DNA of 64,000 nt from Nocardiopsis mwathae (lineage in GTDB: Bacteria > Actinomycetota > Actinomycetes > Streptosporangiales > Streptosporangiaceae): positions 3,844,001 to 3,908,000 of the forward strand of contig NZ_JACHDS010000001.1 of NCBI RefSeq assembly GCF_014201195.1. Reading direction: 5' to 3'. Positions 44,158-54,019 of the stretch are shown here, piece by piece. Every line of letters begins with the position of its first letter. Within the stretch, counting starts at the first letter, position 1. The translations under genes and the position numbers were made by a program. The notes under the pieces were generated by a model. It ran no database searches. It saw only the letters and a list, made by a program, of their open reading frames with translations, and was not told the DNA's origin.

Positions 44158-45525
44158 GTGGCCACGCAGACGTCCGCAGGGGAACACGAGAGCGGGTCGC
44201 CCGGACCACCGGGCTCACCGGCGGGACCTCCGGTGAACCGCAGAGGCCGGGTGATCGTCGCCAGCCTGGCGGGCACGTCCATCGAGTTCTACGACTTCTA
44301 CATCTACGCCACCGCGGCCGTCCTGGTCTTCCCGTACCTCTTCTTCCCCACCGGGGACCCGGCCGCCGCGACCCTGCAGTCGTTCGCCACCTTCGGGATC
44401 GCCTTCATCGCCCGCCCGGTCGGCTCCGCGCTCTTCGGCCACTTCGGCGACCGCGTCGGCCGCAAGGCCACCCTGGTCGCCTCCCTGCTCACCATGGGTG
44501 TGTCGACCGTGCTGATCGGCCTGCTGCCGACCTACGCCCAGGTCGGCGTGGTCGCACCGCTGCTGCTGGCGCTGTGCCGGTTCGGCCAGGGGCTGGGGCT
44601 GGGCGGCGAGTGGGGCGGCGCCGCACTCCTGGCCACCGAGAACGCGCCCCCGCGCAAGCGCGCCCTGTACGGTACAGCCCCGCAGCTGGGCGCGCCCATC
44701 GGGTTCTTCATGGCCAACGGCGTGTTCCTCATCCTCGCGCAGAGCATGAGCGAGGAGGCGTTCATGTCCTGGGGCTGGCGGGTGCCGTTCGTCCTCTCCG
44801 CCGTCCTGATCATGATCGGGCTGTGGGTGCGGATGACGCTGCACGAGAGCCCCTCCTTCGCCCGGGTCGTGGCAGAGGGGACCCGGGCGCGCCGACCGGT
44901 CGTACAGGTCTTTCGGACCAGCACCGGCGGGGTCGTGCTGGGCACGCTCATCATGGTCGCCACCTACGTGTTCTTCTACCTGATGACCGTGTTCTCGATG
45001 TCGTACGGCACCAGCCCCGACGGGCTGGGCCTCGACCGCACCGACTTCCTGGTCATGCTGCTCGTCGGCGTGGTGTTCTTCGGCCTGTTCACCCCGGTGG
45101 CGGGGCTGGTCGCCGACCGCTTCGGCCGACGCCCCACCCTGATCGCCGTCACCGTCGCCATCCTGCTGTTCGGCTTCGCCCTGGAGCCGATGCTGGCCTC
45201 GGGGTCGACCGCGGTCGTACAGGTCTTCCTGATCCTCGGCCTGTCCCTGATGGGACTCACGTTCGGGCCGATGGGTGCGCTGCTGCCCGAGCTGTTCCCG
45301 ACCAACGTCCGCTACAGCGGCGCCTCCATCGCCTACAACCTCGCCGGGCTGCTGGGCGCGTCGCTCGCACCGTACGCCGCCACGAAGCTGGCCGCGGACG
45401 TCGGGCTATGGGCGGTCGGCGGCTACCTGAGCGCGGCCGCCCTGATCACCCTGGCCGCACTGATCCTCGCGCGGGAGACCCGCGACGACTCGCTGGAGGA
45501 GACCCCCACCCGCGCCCGGGCGTGA
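44158..45525 (+). CDS. MFS transporter, metabolite:H+ symporter (MHS) family
   Basis: This 455-residue protein has twelve membrane segments. The MHS subfamily is recognisable from GTSIEFYDFYIYATAA in helix 1 with its charged residues, the loop motif GHFGDRVGRK between helices 2 and 3, GLGLGGEWGGA in helix 4, and the second-half motif ADRFGRRP. Relatives take up shikimate, alpha-ketoglutarate, proline/betaine or aromatic acids with protons. The three-half-site operator upstream points to an organic acid inducer. GTG 44158 follows GGGGAGGAAG. The gene is a single unit, ended by a 15-bp hairpin. Confidence 0.88.
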   Translation: MATQTSAGEHESGSPGPPGSPAGPPVNRRGRVIVASLAGTSIEFYDFYIYATAAVLVFPYLFFPTGDPAAATLQSFATFGIAFIARPVGSALFGHFGDRVGRKATLVASLLTMGVSTVLIGLLPTYAQVGVVAPLLLALCRFGQGLGLGGEWGGAALLATENAPPRKRALYGTAPQLGAPIGFFMANGVFLILAQSMSEEAFMSWGWRVPFVLSAVLIMIGLWVRMTLHESPSFARVVAEGTRARRPVVQVFRTSTGGVVLGTLIMVATYVFFYLMTVFSMSYGTSPDGLGLDRTDFLVMLLVGVVFFGLFTPVAGLVADRFGRRPTLIAVTVAILLFGFALEPMLASGSTAVVQVFLILGLSLMGLTFGPMGALLPELFPTNVRYSGASIAYNLAGLLGASLAPYAATKLAADVGLWAVGGYLSAAALITLAALILARETRDDSLEETPTRARA

Positions 45526-45542
45526 CGGACCGCGCGGCACGG

Positions 45543-45584
45543 CCTCCGGGCGGGGCGCCCACCCCCGGACGCCCCGCCCGGAGG
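45543..45584 (+). terminator. 15-bp perfect hairpin after MHS transporter
   Basis: CCTCCGGGCGGGGCG (45543-45557) pairs with CGCCCCGCCCGGAGG (45570-45584) around a 12-base loop, 18 bases after the stop. It also lies only 19 bases before the next start. Confidence 0.75.
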
Positions 45585-45602
45585 CGCCCATAACCTGGGA
45601 CC

Positions 45603-45983
45603 ATGCGTCTTCCACTGGTCCCCGTGGCCGCTGTCCTCGACCTGACCTGCGTCACCGTGTTCGTCGTGGTCGGGCGCGCCAGCCACGGCGAGGGCGACAC
45701 GCCGGTCGGCATCCTGGGCACCCTGTGGCCGTTCGCGCTGGCCCTGGTCGTCGGCTGGATCGCCACCCTGGCCTGGCGCGATCCGCTGCGCATCCTTCCG
45801 GTGGGACTGGGGGTGTGGGCCGTCACCGCAGGAGGGGGCCTGCTGCTCCGCATGGCCGGCGGGGACGGGGCACCCATGTCGTTCGCGATCGTCACCGCGC
45901 TGTTCCTCGCCGCCACCCTCCTCGGCTGGCGCACCATCGCCCGACTCACGCGGTCCCGCACCCCCGCCGACACCCCTTCCTGA
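45603..45983 (+). CDS. DUF3054 membrane protein
   Basis: This 126-residue integral membrane protein has about four helices (4-25, 38-57, 66-86, 92-110). It matches the DUF3054 family by AVLDLTCVTVFVVVGRASHGE at its N-terminus (split here by length) and the small-residue helices. The function is unknown. ATG 45603 begins MRLPLVP. There is no clear ribosome-binding site, and the transcript may be leaderless, since the preceding terminator ends 19 bases upstream. Confidence 0.8.
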   Translation: MRLPLVPVAAVLDLTCVTVFVVVGRASHGEGDTPVGILGTLWPFALALVVGWIATLAWRDPLRILPVGLGVWAVTAGGGLLLRMAGGDGAPMSFAIVTALFLAATLLGWRTIARLTRSRTPADTPS

Positions 45984-46058
45984 CCCTTCGCATGGCGGCG
46001 CGTGCCAGAGTGGGAAGCCGTGGAACAGCCCCCCATTCCCGGATCCGGAGGAGCCCCC

Positions 46059-46436
46059 ATGGCCGACCCGATCACCCTGGCCGTCGCCGCCGCCGTCGCG
46101 GGCAAGGTCACCGAGGCGCTGGACGACGGCGCCCGCGCGATCCTGAGGAAGCTGCGAAAGGCGCTGCGCGACCGGTTCGGCGACGACCCCGATGCCCGCC
46201 GCGCCCTGGATGCCGCGCGTGACGACGACGGCGAGGACGCGATCCTGGTCGAGGAGCTCGCCACGCACATGGACGGCGCGCGGCGCGACGACGCGACCAT
46301 CCGCGAGCTCATCGCCGAGCTGCGCCCGTACTTCGACTCCGGTGGCGGCAACGTCACCAACACCATCACGGGCAACGTCGAGGGCATCGCCATCCAGGCG
46401 CGCGACATCCGCGGCATGAACGTCGACCGCCCCTGA
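46059..46436 (+). CDS. Small protein with Bell-like helical domain and RHIM-like amyloid motif
   Basis: This 125-residue protein begins MADPITLAVAAAVAGKVTEA and continues as an amphipathic helical domain of about 90 residues with a basic segment (ILRKLRKALRDRFGDD) and an acidic one. It then ends in a short glycine-punctuated motif, NTITGNVEGIAIQARDIRG (about 103-121). That motif has the N-x-I-x-G-x-V-x-G-x-x-x-Q-A-x-x-I-x-G pattern of bacterial amyloid signalling sequences related to RHIM. An N-terminal pore-forming Bell (HeLo-like) domain plus such a motif is the plan of effectors triggered by NLR-type receptors. No receptor lies in the window. GGAGGAG before ATG 46059 supports the start. 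Confidence 0.65.
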   Translation: MADPITLAVAAAVAGKVTEALDDGARAILRKLRKALRDRFGDDPDARRALDAARDDDGEDAILVEELATHMDGARRDDATIRELIAELRPYFDSGGGNVTNTITGNVEGIAIQARDIRGMNVDRP

Positions 46437-46512
46437 GCCGAAGCACACCGCCGAGATCGACCGAGATGCGGTGGTGGACGGCGGGTACCGGTCGCGCCCT
46501 AAGCTGGAGCGC

Positions 46513-47184
46513 GTGAACGAGCAGGTCGCGACGTCCCCATCCGCATCCACCGGCACCGAGGCCACCGACTCCGCACCCCAGGTGGGGGTGGGACCGTGGC
46601 AGGGTCCATGGCCGGAGGGCGACCGCTACGACCCTGAGCTGCTGGCCCACGGCGACCGGCGCAACGTCGTGGACCGGTACCGGTACTGGCGGCGCGAGGC
46701 CATCGTCGCCGACCTGGACACCCACCGCCACCCGTTCCACGTCGCCGTGGAGAACTGGGAGCACGACTTCAACATCGGCTCGGTCGTGCGCACCGCCAAC
46801 GCCTTCGGCACCGCGGCCGTTCACATCGTCGGCCGCCGCCGGTGGAACCGGCGGGGCGCCATGGTCACCGACCGCTACCAGCACGTCCACCACCACCCCG
46901 ACACCGGGGAGCTGGTGGCGTGGGCCGCCGAGCGCGGTCTGCCACTGATCGGCATCGACAACCTCCCCGGCTCCGTGCCGCTGGAGACCTACCCGCTGCC
47001 GCGCGCCTGCGTCCTGGTGTTCGGCCAGGAGGGACCGGGGCTGTCGGAGGAGGTGCGCGCGGTGTGCCAGGCGGTGCTGTCCATCGCGCAGTTCGGCTCC
47101 ACCCGCTCCATCAACGCCGGTGCGGCCGCCGCCGTCGCCATGCACGCCTGGATCCGCGCGCACGTCTTCGACCAGCACCTGTGA
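46513..47184 (+). CDS. SpoU/TrmH-family RNA methyltransferase
   Basis: This 223-residue SPOUT methyltransferase methylates ribose 2'-O in tRNA or rRNA with SAM. The three knot motifs are seen: motif 1 NIGSVVRTANAFG (about 92-104), motif 2 LVFGQEGPGLSEE, and motif 3 LSIAQFGSTRSINAGAAAAV, which forms the SAM pocket. The N-terminal 55 residues are polar and specific to actinobacterial members. GTG 46513 has GGAG only three bases upstream; the start may be leaderless. The target nucleotide cannot be told. Confidence 0.85.
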   Translation: MNEQVATSPSASTGTEATDSAPQVGVGPWQGPWPEGDRYDPELLAHGDRRNVVDRYRYWRREAIVADLDTHRHPFHVAVENWEHDFNIGSVVRTANAFGTAAVHIVGRRRWNRRGAMVTDRYQHVHHHPDTGELVAWAAERGLPLIGIDNLPGSVPLETYPLPRACVLVFGQEGPGLSEEVRAVCQAVLSIAQFGSTRSINAGAAAAVAMHAWIRAHVFDQHL

Positions 47185-47206
47185 CGCGGCCGAGCCCCTG
47201 ACGCCC

Positions 47207-47248
47207 GGTGTCTGCGGAGGTGGGGCCGGCCCCTCCTCCGGAGACACC
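47207..47248 (+). terminator. Near-perfect hairpin after SpoU gene
   Basis: GGTGTCT, CGGAGG and GGGGCC on the left pair with GGCCCC, CCTCCG and AGACACC on the right across the 42 bases, interrupted by single mismatches. It lies 22 bases after the stop and before the GNAT gene. Confidence 0.65.
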
Positions 47249-47339
47249 CCCAGGCACCACTGTGCCGCCGGCACGCGGCGATCTAGGGTGAGGGGCCACG
47301 GTAGGTCACCGTGTGGTCGGAGAACCGTGAGGGAGTGCC

Positions 47340-47978
47340 GTGGCCGAGAGCGGCGAGTTCGACATCAGGACGGCACGGTCGGCGGATGTGCCCGGCATCG
47401 CCCGGGTGATGAGCCGGTCCTTCTTCGACGATCCCCTCTTCGCCTGGCAGTATCCGCGGCGCAACACCCGGCTGATGCTGTCGGCGCGGGCTTCGGCGGC
47501 GCAGGCCGGGTTCCTCTACGTGCCCCTCGGCCACACGCGGGTCGCCGTGTCGGCCACGTCCTCCGGCACCCGGCCCGGGATCCTCGCCACCGCGATCTGG
47601 CAGCCGGCCGACGCGCCCGGCCCCGGCCCCCTCGCGTGGCTGCGGTGCCTTCCGCACGAACTCCCCCTGCTCGGCCCGCGCCGGGCCTGGGCCAACATGC
47701 GCTTCCTGCGCCTGCTGCGGGAGATCGTCCCGCGCGAGCCCCACGGGGAACTGGTGCTGTTGGGGGTCGACCCGGCCGCACAGCGCCGGGGGATCGGCAG
47801 CGCCCTGGTCCGCGACGGCCTGGACCAGGCGGACCTGGCCGGGTACCCGGTCGCGCTGGTGACCACCAACTCCGACGACATCGCCTTCTACCGGCGCTTC
47901 GACTTCAAGGTCTGCGGTGAGCTGGACCGCTCCGGCTTCCCCCGCGCCCACTGCATGTGGCGCGACCCCGCGTTCTAG
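47340..47978 (+). CDS. GNAT-family N-acetyltransferase
   Basis: This 212-residue acetyltransferase has its acetyl-CoA loop at about residues 145-151 in VDPAAQRRGIGSALV, preceded by the strand HGELVLLGV. A C-terminal segment VTTNSDDIAFYRRFDFKV is typical of GNAT motif B. The N-terminal part (RTARSADVPGIARVMSRSF) is the usual start. The acceptor is unknown. GTG 47340 follows GAGGGAG. A 16-bp palindrome begins two bases after the stop. Confidence 0.85.
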   Translation: MAESGEFDIRTARSADVPGIARVMSRSFFDDPLFAWQYPRRNTRLMLSARASAAQAGFLYVPLGHTRVAVSATSSGTRPGILATAIWQPADAPGPGPLAWLRCLPHELPLLGPRRAWANMRFLRLLREIVPREPHGELVLLGVDPAAQRRGIGSALVRDGLDQADLAGYPVALVTTNSDDIAFYRRFDFKVCGELDRSGFPRAHCMWRDPAF

Positions 47979-47980
47979 GG

Positions 47981-48012
47981 CGTCGTTCGGCCCCGGCCGG
48001 GGCCGAACGACG
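47981..48012. terminator. 32-base perfect palindrome after GNAT gene
   Basis: The sequence from 47981 to 48012 equals its own complement (arms CGTCGTTCGGCCCC and GGGGCCGAACGACG with a four-base centre). It lies between GNAT and the convergent sdh operon and can terminate in both directions. Confidence 0.75.
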
Positions 48013-48150
48013 GGGCGGCGAACGGCGAGGGGCCGCCCCCCGGATGAACTGCTCCCCGGAAGTCGGACTGGGACATCCAGTTCCATCTGCCGGCGGCCGG
48101 TCAACGGACGGGACGGCCCCTCGCTCTGCCGTGTGGCCGCGGCCGACGGG

Positions 48151-48893
48151 CTACAGCTCGCCGCTCGACAGCGCGCCCAGCAGGTCGCGGTTGAGCTGGG
48201 AGATGGTGTCCAGCGGGATGCCCTTCGGGCAGACCGCGGCGCACTCGCCGATGTTGGTGCAGCCGCCGAAGTCCTCCTCGTCGTGCTGGTTCACCATCTT
48301 GACCACGCGGGCCGCCCGCTCGGGCTGGCCCTGCGGGAGGCTGCCCAGGTGGGTGATCTTCGCGGCGGTGAACAGCATGCCCGAGGCGTTCGGGCAGGCG
48401 GCGACGCAGGCGCCGCAGCCGATGCAGGTGGCCGCGTCGAACGCGCGGTCGGCGTCGGCCTTGGGCACCGGGGTGGCGTGCGCGTCGGGGGCGGTTCCGG
48501 TCGGGGCGCTGATGTAGCCCCCGGCCTGGATCACCCGGTCGAACGCGCCGCGGTCCACCACGAGGTCGCGGACCACGGGGAACGCCTTGGCCCGCCACGG
48601 CTCGACGGTGATGACGTCGCCGTCGCTGAAGCTGCGCATGTGCAGCTGGCAGGTGGTGGTGTTCTCGGGGCCGTGGGCGACACCGTCGATCACCACGCCG
48701 CAGGCGCCGCAGATGCCCTCGCGGCAGTCGTGGTCGAAGGCCACCGGGTCCTCGCCGGCCAGCGTGAGCTTCTCGTTGAGGACGTCGAGCATCTCAAGGA
48801 AGGACATGTCGGGCGACACGTCCTCGACCTTGTAGGTGACCATCCGGCCCTCGTCGTCGCGGCCCTTCTGGCGCCAAACTCGCAGGGTGATGT

Positions 48894-48897
<4 letters not shown>
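48151..48897 (-). CDS. sdhB: Succinate dehydrogenase iron-sulfur subunit (first complex)
   Basis: This 248-residue electron-transfer subunit has a plant-type 2Fe-2S domain with [10 protein letters not shown] and a distal Cys in TTTCQLHM. The bacterial-ferredoxin part has [12 protein letters not shown] and, towards the end, [12 protein letters not shown] (the 3Fe-4S and 4Fe-4S clusters). The spacing corresponds to the Bacillus/fumarate-reductase-like class. The GTG start overlaps the sdhA stop in GTGA, so it is translated with sdhA. It is last gene of sdhC-sdhA-sdhB on the minus strand. Confidence 0.93.
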
Positions 48898-50834
<1,937 letters not shown>

Positions 50835-51536
50835 TTATCCCACCAGCCCGAAAGTCACGGAGAGCGGGGTGACCAGGAAGCCGATCGTGACGACCAGCGC
50901 GATCACCGTCGCGATGATGTTCAGCGGCCGCTGCCGCGTCGCCTTGTTCTGCCCCAGCGTCGTCAGGGCGCTCCAGATGCCGTGCCGCAGGTGGAACCCG
51001 ACCGCGATCACGGAGAGGACGTAGAACAGGGTGACGTACCAGAACTCCGGCTGGAACCCGTTGACCAGGCGCTCGTAGGGGCTGTCGGAGGCCCCGCCCG
51101 GCGCGATGTCGTTGGTCGTCAGGTGCAGGATGTGGAAGACCGCGAAGAGCGCGATCAGCACGCCGCCCCAGCGCATGGTGTAGGACGCGTACGTGCGCTG
51201 CAGCGCCTTCTTGTTCTGGTAGCGGACCGGCCGTGCCTTCTTGGCGCGGGCCCACAGGGTGAACGCGGCATAGGCGTGGATCAGGATGCTCGCCAGTAGG
51301 ACCACGCGCATGATCCACAGGAAGCCCTCGTAGGGGAGCATCGGCTGGCCCAGCACGCGCAGGTGGTGGGAGTAGTTGTCGAAGGCCTCCTGGCCCGCGA
51401 ACACGTTCAGGTTGCCGTACATGTGCGCGATCAGGAAGAGGACGAGGATCCCGCCGGTGGCCGCCATCGCGGACTTGAGGGCCACCGTGGATCTGAACGC
51501 CTCTGATCGCTGCTTGGTCAGGGTACTGTTCGCCAC
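50835..51536 (-). CDS. sdhC: Succinate dehydrogenase cytochrome b subunit (first complex)
   Basis: This 233-residue membrane anchor has five helices. It carries the di-heme His set of the Bacillus-type anchor: FLIAHMYGNL, YSHHLR, LIHAYAAF, VFHILHL and FHLRHGIW. It passes electrons from SdhB to menaquinone. The GTG start at 51536 is close to the LysR gene, which is transcribed the other way across only 79 bases. The operon promoter must lie in that gap or overlap the LysR start. Confidence 0.92.
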   Translation of the reverse strand: MANSTLTKQRSEAFRSTVALKSAMAATGGILVLFLIAHMYGNLNVFAGQEAFDNYSHHLRVLGQPMLPYEGFLWIMRVVLLASILIHAYAAFTLWARAKKARPVRYQNKKALQRTYASYTMRWGGVLIALFAVFHILHLTTNDIAPGGASDSPYERLVNGFQPEFWYVTLFYVLSVIAVGFHLRHGIWSALTTLGQNKATRQRPLNIIATVIALVVTIGFLVTPLSVTFGLVG

Positions 51537-51595
51537 AGTCCGTCACTTTATTTGCCCTTAACAGATACGTCTAAGTCATCGGACTGCTGGTGTCG

Positions 51596-51610
51596 ATAGC
51601 CGTAGGCTAT
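51596..51610. promoter_or_regulatory. LysR-type binding palindrome (T-N11-A)
   Basis: The bases ATAGCCGTAGGCTAT are a perfect 15-bp palindrome with the T-N11-A core expected of LysR regulators. It ends five bases before the lysR start codon and 60 bases upstream of sdhC, in the divergent promoter region. It overlaps the place of the lysR ribosome-binding site, which fits autorepression and possible control of sdhCAB. Confidence 0.65.
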
Positions 51611-51615
51611 GAAGC

Positions 51616-52563
51616 ATGCAGTTCCAGCAGCTGACGTACTTCCTCGCGGTGGCCGAGACGCGCCATTTCACCCGCGCAGCAGAGCTTTGCCGCGTCGCGC
51701 AGCCGAGCCTGAGCAAGCAGATCCGCAACCTCGAAGAGGAGCTCGGGGCGTCGTTATTCAGTCGTGCCCGGGGAAATATCACACTCACACCGGCCGGTGA
51801 GGCTCTGCTACCGCTCGCCCAGCGCATCGTCGCCGACGTCGAGACGGCCCGACGCGAGGTGGGCGAGCTGGCCGGGATGCGCAGGGGCCGGGTCCGCCTG
51901 GGCGCCACGCCCTCGCTGTGCGCCGGGCTGCTCGCCGACGTGCTCGCCGGGTTCCACACCCGCTTCCCCGGGGTGGAGCTGCTGGTCGAGGAGGGCGGGT
52001 CGCGCGACCTGATCCGCGCCCTGGGCAAGGGCGAGCTCGACCTCGCGCTGATCATCCTGCCGCTGCACAGCAGCGACCCGGCGTTCGTGACCACGCCGAT
52101 CCTCCGGGAGAACCTGGTGGTGGTCAGCCCGACCAGCCGGCCATCGCCCAACGGGCGCGCGTCCATGCGCATCACCGAGCTGCGCGACCACCCGCTGGTG
52201 ATGTTCCGCCGCGGCTACGACGTGCGGGAAGCGACCCTCCACGCGTGCCGCGCCGCGGGCTTCGAGCCGGAGCTCGCGGTGGAGGGCGGCGAGATGGACG
52301 CCGTACTCCGCTTCGTCGAGGCCGGGCTGGGGATCGCCGTGGTCCCGAGCATGGCCCTGAAGAACCGCCCCGGCCTGCGCGGCACCCCGCTGGCGCGGCC
52401 GCGCCTGCTGCGCACGATCGCGCTGGCCCACCGCAAGGACGTCGAGCCGCCGCGCGCGGCCAAGGCGTTCCACCGCCACCTGATGAACCACCTGGGCCGA
52501 CTGACCCCCGAGGAACTCGGCGAGGACCTGGAGGTCATCAGTGAGCGCGGCCCCGACCACTGA
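51616..52563 (+). CDS. LysR-family transcriptional regulator
   Basis: This 315-residue regulator has an N-terminal winged helix at residues 1-60 (QLTYFLAVAETRHFTRAAE, SQPSLSKQI-type recognition helix reading QPSLSKQIRNLEEELGASLF). A linker helix and a periplasmic-binding-like effector domain follow at about 90-290. The inducer is unknown. It is divergent from sdhCAB and lies upstream of the second sdh gene set on its own strand, so it is placed to control either. A strong inverted repeat follows its stop, which should limit read-through. Confidence 0.9.
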   Translation: MQFQQLTYFLAVAETRHFTRAAELCRVAQPSLSKQIRNLEEELGASLFSRARGNITLTPAGEALLPLAQRIVADVETARREVGELAGMRRGRVRLGATPSLCAGLLADVLAGFHTRFPGVELLVEEGGSRDLIRALGKGELDLALIILPLHSSDPAFVTTPILRENLVVVSPTSRPSPNGRASMRITELRDHPLVMFRRGYDVREATLHACRAAGFEPELAVEGGEMDAVLRFVEAGLGIAVVPSMALKNRPGLRGTPLARPRLLRTIALAHRKDVEPPRAAKAFHRHLMNHLGRLTPEELGEDLEVISERGPDH

Positions 52564-52592
52564 CCCCGCACCCCGACGCGACCGCACGCCGC

Positions 52593-52656
52593 CGTTGATC
52601 TCGGGAGTGTCGACCGAATACCGGCGAGTATTCGGTCGACACTCCCGAGATCAACG
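52593..52656. repeat. Perfect inverted repeat (29-bp arms), family member 3
   Basis: The arms 52593-52621 and 52628-52656 are exact complements around a six-base loop. The outer part CGTTGATCTCGGGAG is the family core and the inner part (TGTCGACCGAATAC) is unique to this copy. It lies 30 bases after the lysR stop. Confidence 0.9.
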
Positions 52657-53072
52657 AAGGAAGGGCGGCCTCGCGCCGAATGGGGTGCGGATCACACCGC
52701 GAACCACCGCGAACCGCGCACCGAATCCACTTCCGGCGGATAAATTCGACAAAGGGCAGTGGGATGACGCGGGTGATCACATCGGCACCTTGAGCCCCAA
52801 CAACACCAAGCGCGACAGAATTCTCTTTTCGCGACAAAGCGCATAATTCCCCGACAAAACATGCCAACCCAGTGAACGGGAGTGGCATTTTTCACATTCG
52901 CTTCCCCTGTTTCGCGCGAATTTCTTGCTGATTCCGTGACGGCGCGGCCCTAACGTTGCTTCCCATACGCATCCGCACGGCCTTGTCAGTGGCTGAGGGC
53001 GACCGGTCCGCTTCGCACGACCCCGTGATTTCCTCCGGCCGGCTCTCCGCCCGAGATGGAGAACGTAAGGGA
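52657..53072 (+). promoter_or_regulatory. 416-base region upstream of the second sdh set, with CGACA(A/G)A repeats
   Basis: No gene is present. CGACAAA or a close variant occurs at 52747, 52813 (CGACAGA), 52832 and 52852. The last three are spaced 19 and 20 bases, about two turns of the helix. Directly after them ATGCCA (52861-52866) can pair with TGGCAT (52883-52888), with inner CCC/GGG, and five T follow (52888-52892), the shape of an intrinsic terminator or attenuator. The stretch is A/T-richer than its surroundings. No convincing -35/-10 pair can be named. Confidence 0.45.
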
Positions 53073-53891
53073 ATGACAGCGACACTTCCCCCGACGGACG
53101 GCGCCCGCGCCACCCGCGCCCGCCTCCCGGTACGGACACTGCGCACCGACCGGTGGTGGCTCGGCCCGCTGCTCACCGTGCTGGGACTGACCGCCTTCCT
53201 CGTGTACGGCCTGGCCCGGGCGCTCCAGCAGGACTACTACTGGGTGGCCGACTACCACTACCTCACGCCGTTCTACTCACCGTGCCTGTCGGCGTCCTGC
53301 GAGCCGGGCTCGGCCCACTTCGGCACGTTCCCGTGGGCCTTTCCCTGGTTCCTCCCCTATGCGGTGATCAGCCTTCCGCTCCTGCTGGCCTTCCGGTTCA
53401 CCTGCTACTACTACCGGAAGGCCTACTACCGCGCGTTCTGGCAGTCGCCCACCGCGTGCGCCGTGCGCGAACCGCACGGCCGCTACACCGGCGAGACCCG
53501 CTTCCCGCTCCTCGGGCAGAACCTGCACCGCTATTTCTTCTACGCCGCGCTCGTCATCTCACTCATCAACACCTACGACGCCACCAACGCGCTGTTCCAC
53601 GGCGCGAACGGCGGATTCGGCGTCGGAGTCGGAAACATCATCCTGTTCGGCAACGTGACCCTGCTCTGGGCCTACACACTCAGCTGCCACTCCTGCCGCC
53701 ACATCATGGGCGGACGGCTGAAGAGTTTCAGCGGCCGACCGGTGCGCTACTGGATGTGGACCCAGATCTCCCGGATGAACACCCGGCACATGCACTACGC
53801 CTGGATCACGCTGGGAACGCTGGTGATAACGGACCTTTACGTCGCGCTGGTCGCCGGAGGAGCAATCACCGACCTGCGGTTCTTCAACTGA
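53073..53891 (+). CDS. Succinate dehydrogenase membrane anchor (second complex, mycobacterial Sdh1 type)
   Basis: This 272-residue protein has five membrane helices and many aromatic residues, with HYLTPFYSPCLSASCEPG in the first external loop and heme-candidate His in GQNLHRYFF, CHSCRHIMGG and MHYAWIT. It corresponds to the anchor of mycobacterial Sdh1 (Rv0248c neighbourhood), which is unlike classical SdhC/D. A frame of this type always precedes the matching sdhA and sdhB, as here. ATG 53073 has AAGGG close upstream. The 128-base gap to sdhA is the only large one in the set. Confidence 0.85.
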   Translation: MTATLPPTDGARATRARLPVRTLRTDRWWLGPLLTVLGLTAFLVYGLARALQQDYYWVADYHYLTPFYSPCLSASCEPGSAHFGTFPWAFPWFLPYAVISLPLLLAFRFTCYYYRKAYYRAFWQSPTACAVREPHGRYTGETRFPLLGQNLHRYFFYAALVISLINTYDATNALFHGANGGFGVGVGNIILFGNVTLLWAYTLSCHSCRHIMGGRLKSFSGRPVRYWMWTQISRMNTRHMHYAWITLGTLVITDLYVALVAGGAITDLRFFN

Positions 53892-54019
53892 AACGGGGCC
53901 GGCGGCGCACCGGCCCCATTCCCCGACCGCGGATACGGCGCCACCCCGCAACCCGATCCCCGCCTCCCAGGCGACCGGTCGGGGCGCCAGAGGTATCGAC
54001 GCAATCGAAAGTCAGGCAG

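Noticed and set aside
46441-46480. Possible fifth member of the inverted-repeat family (CCGAGATCGAC)
   Set aside because: Only one arm resembles the family core; the other side gives just a six-base CACCGC/GCGGTG hairpin.
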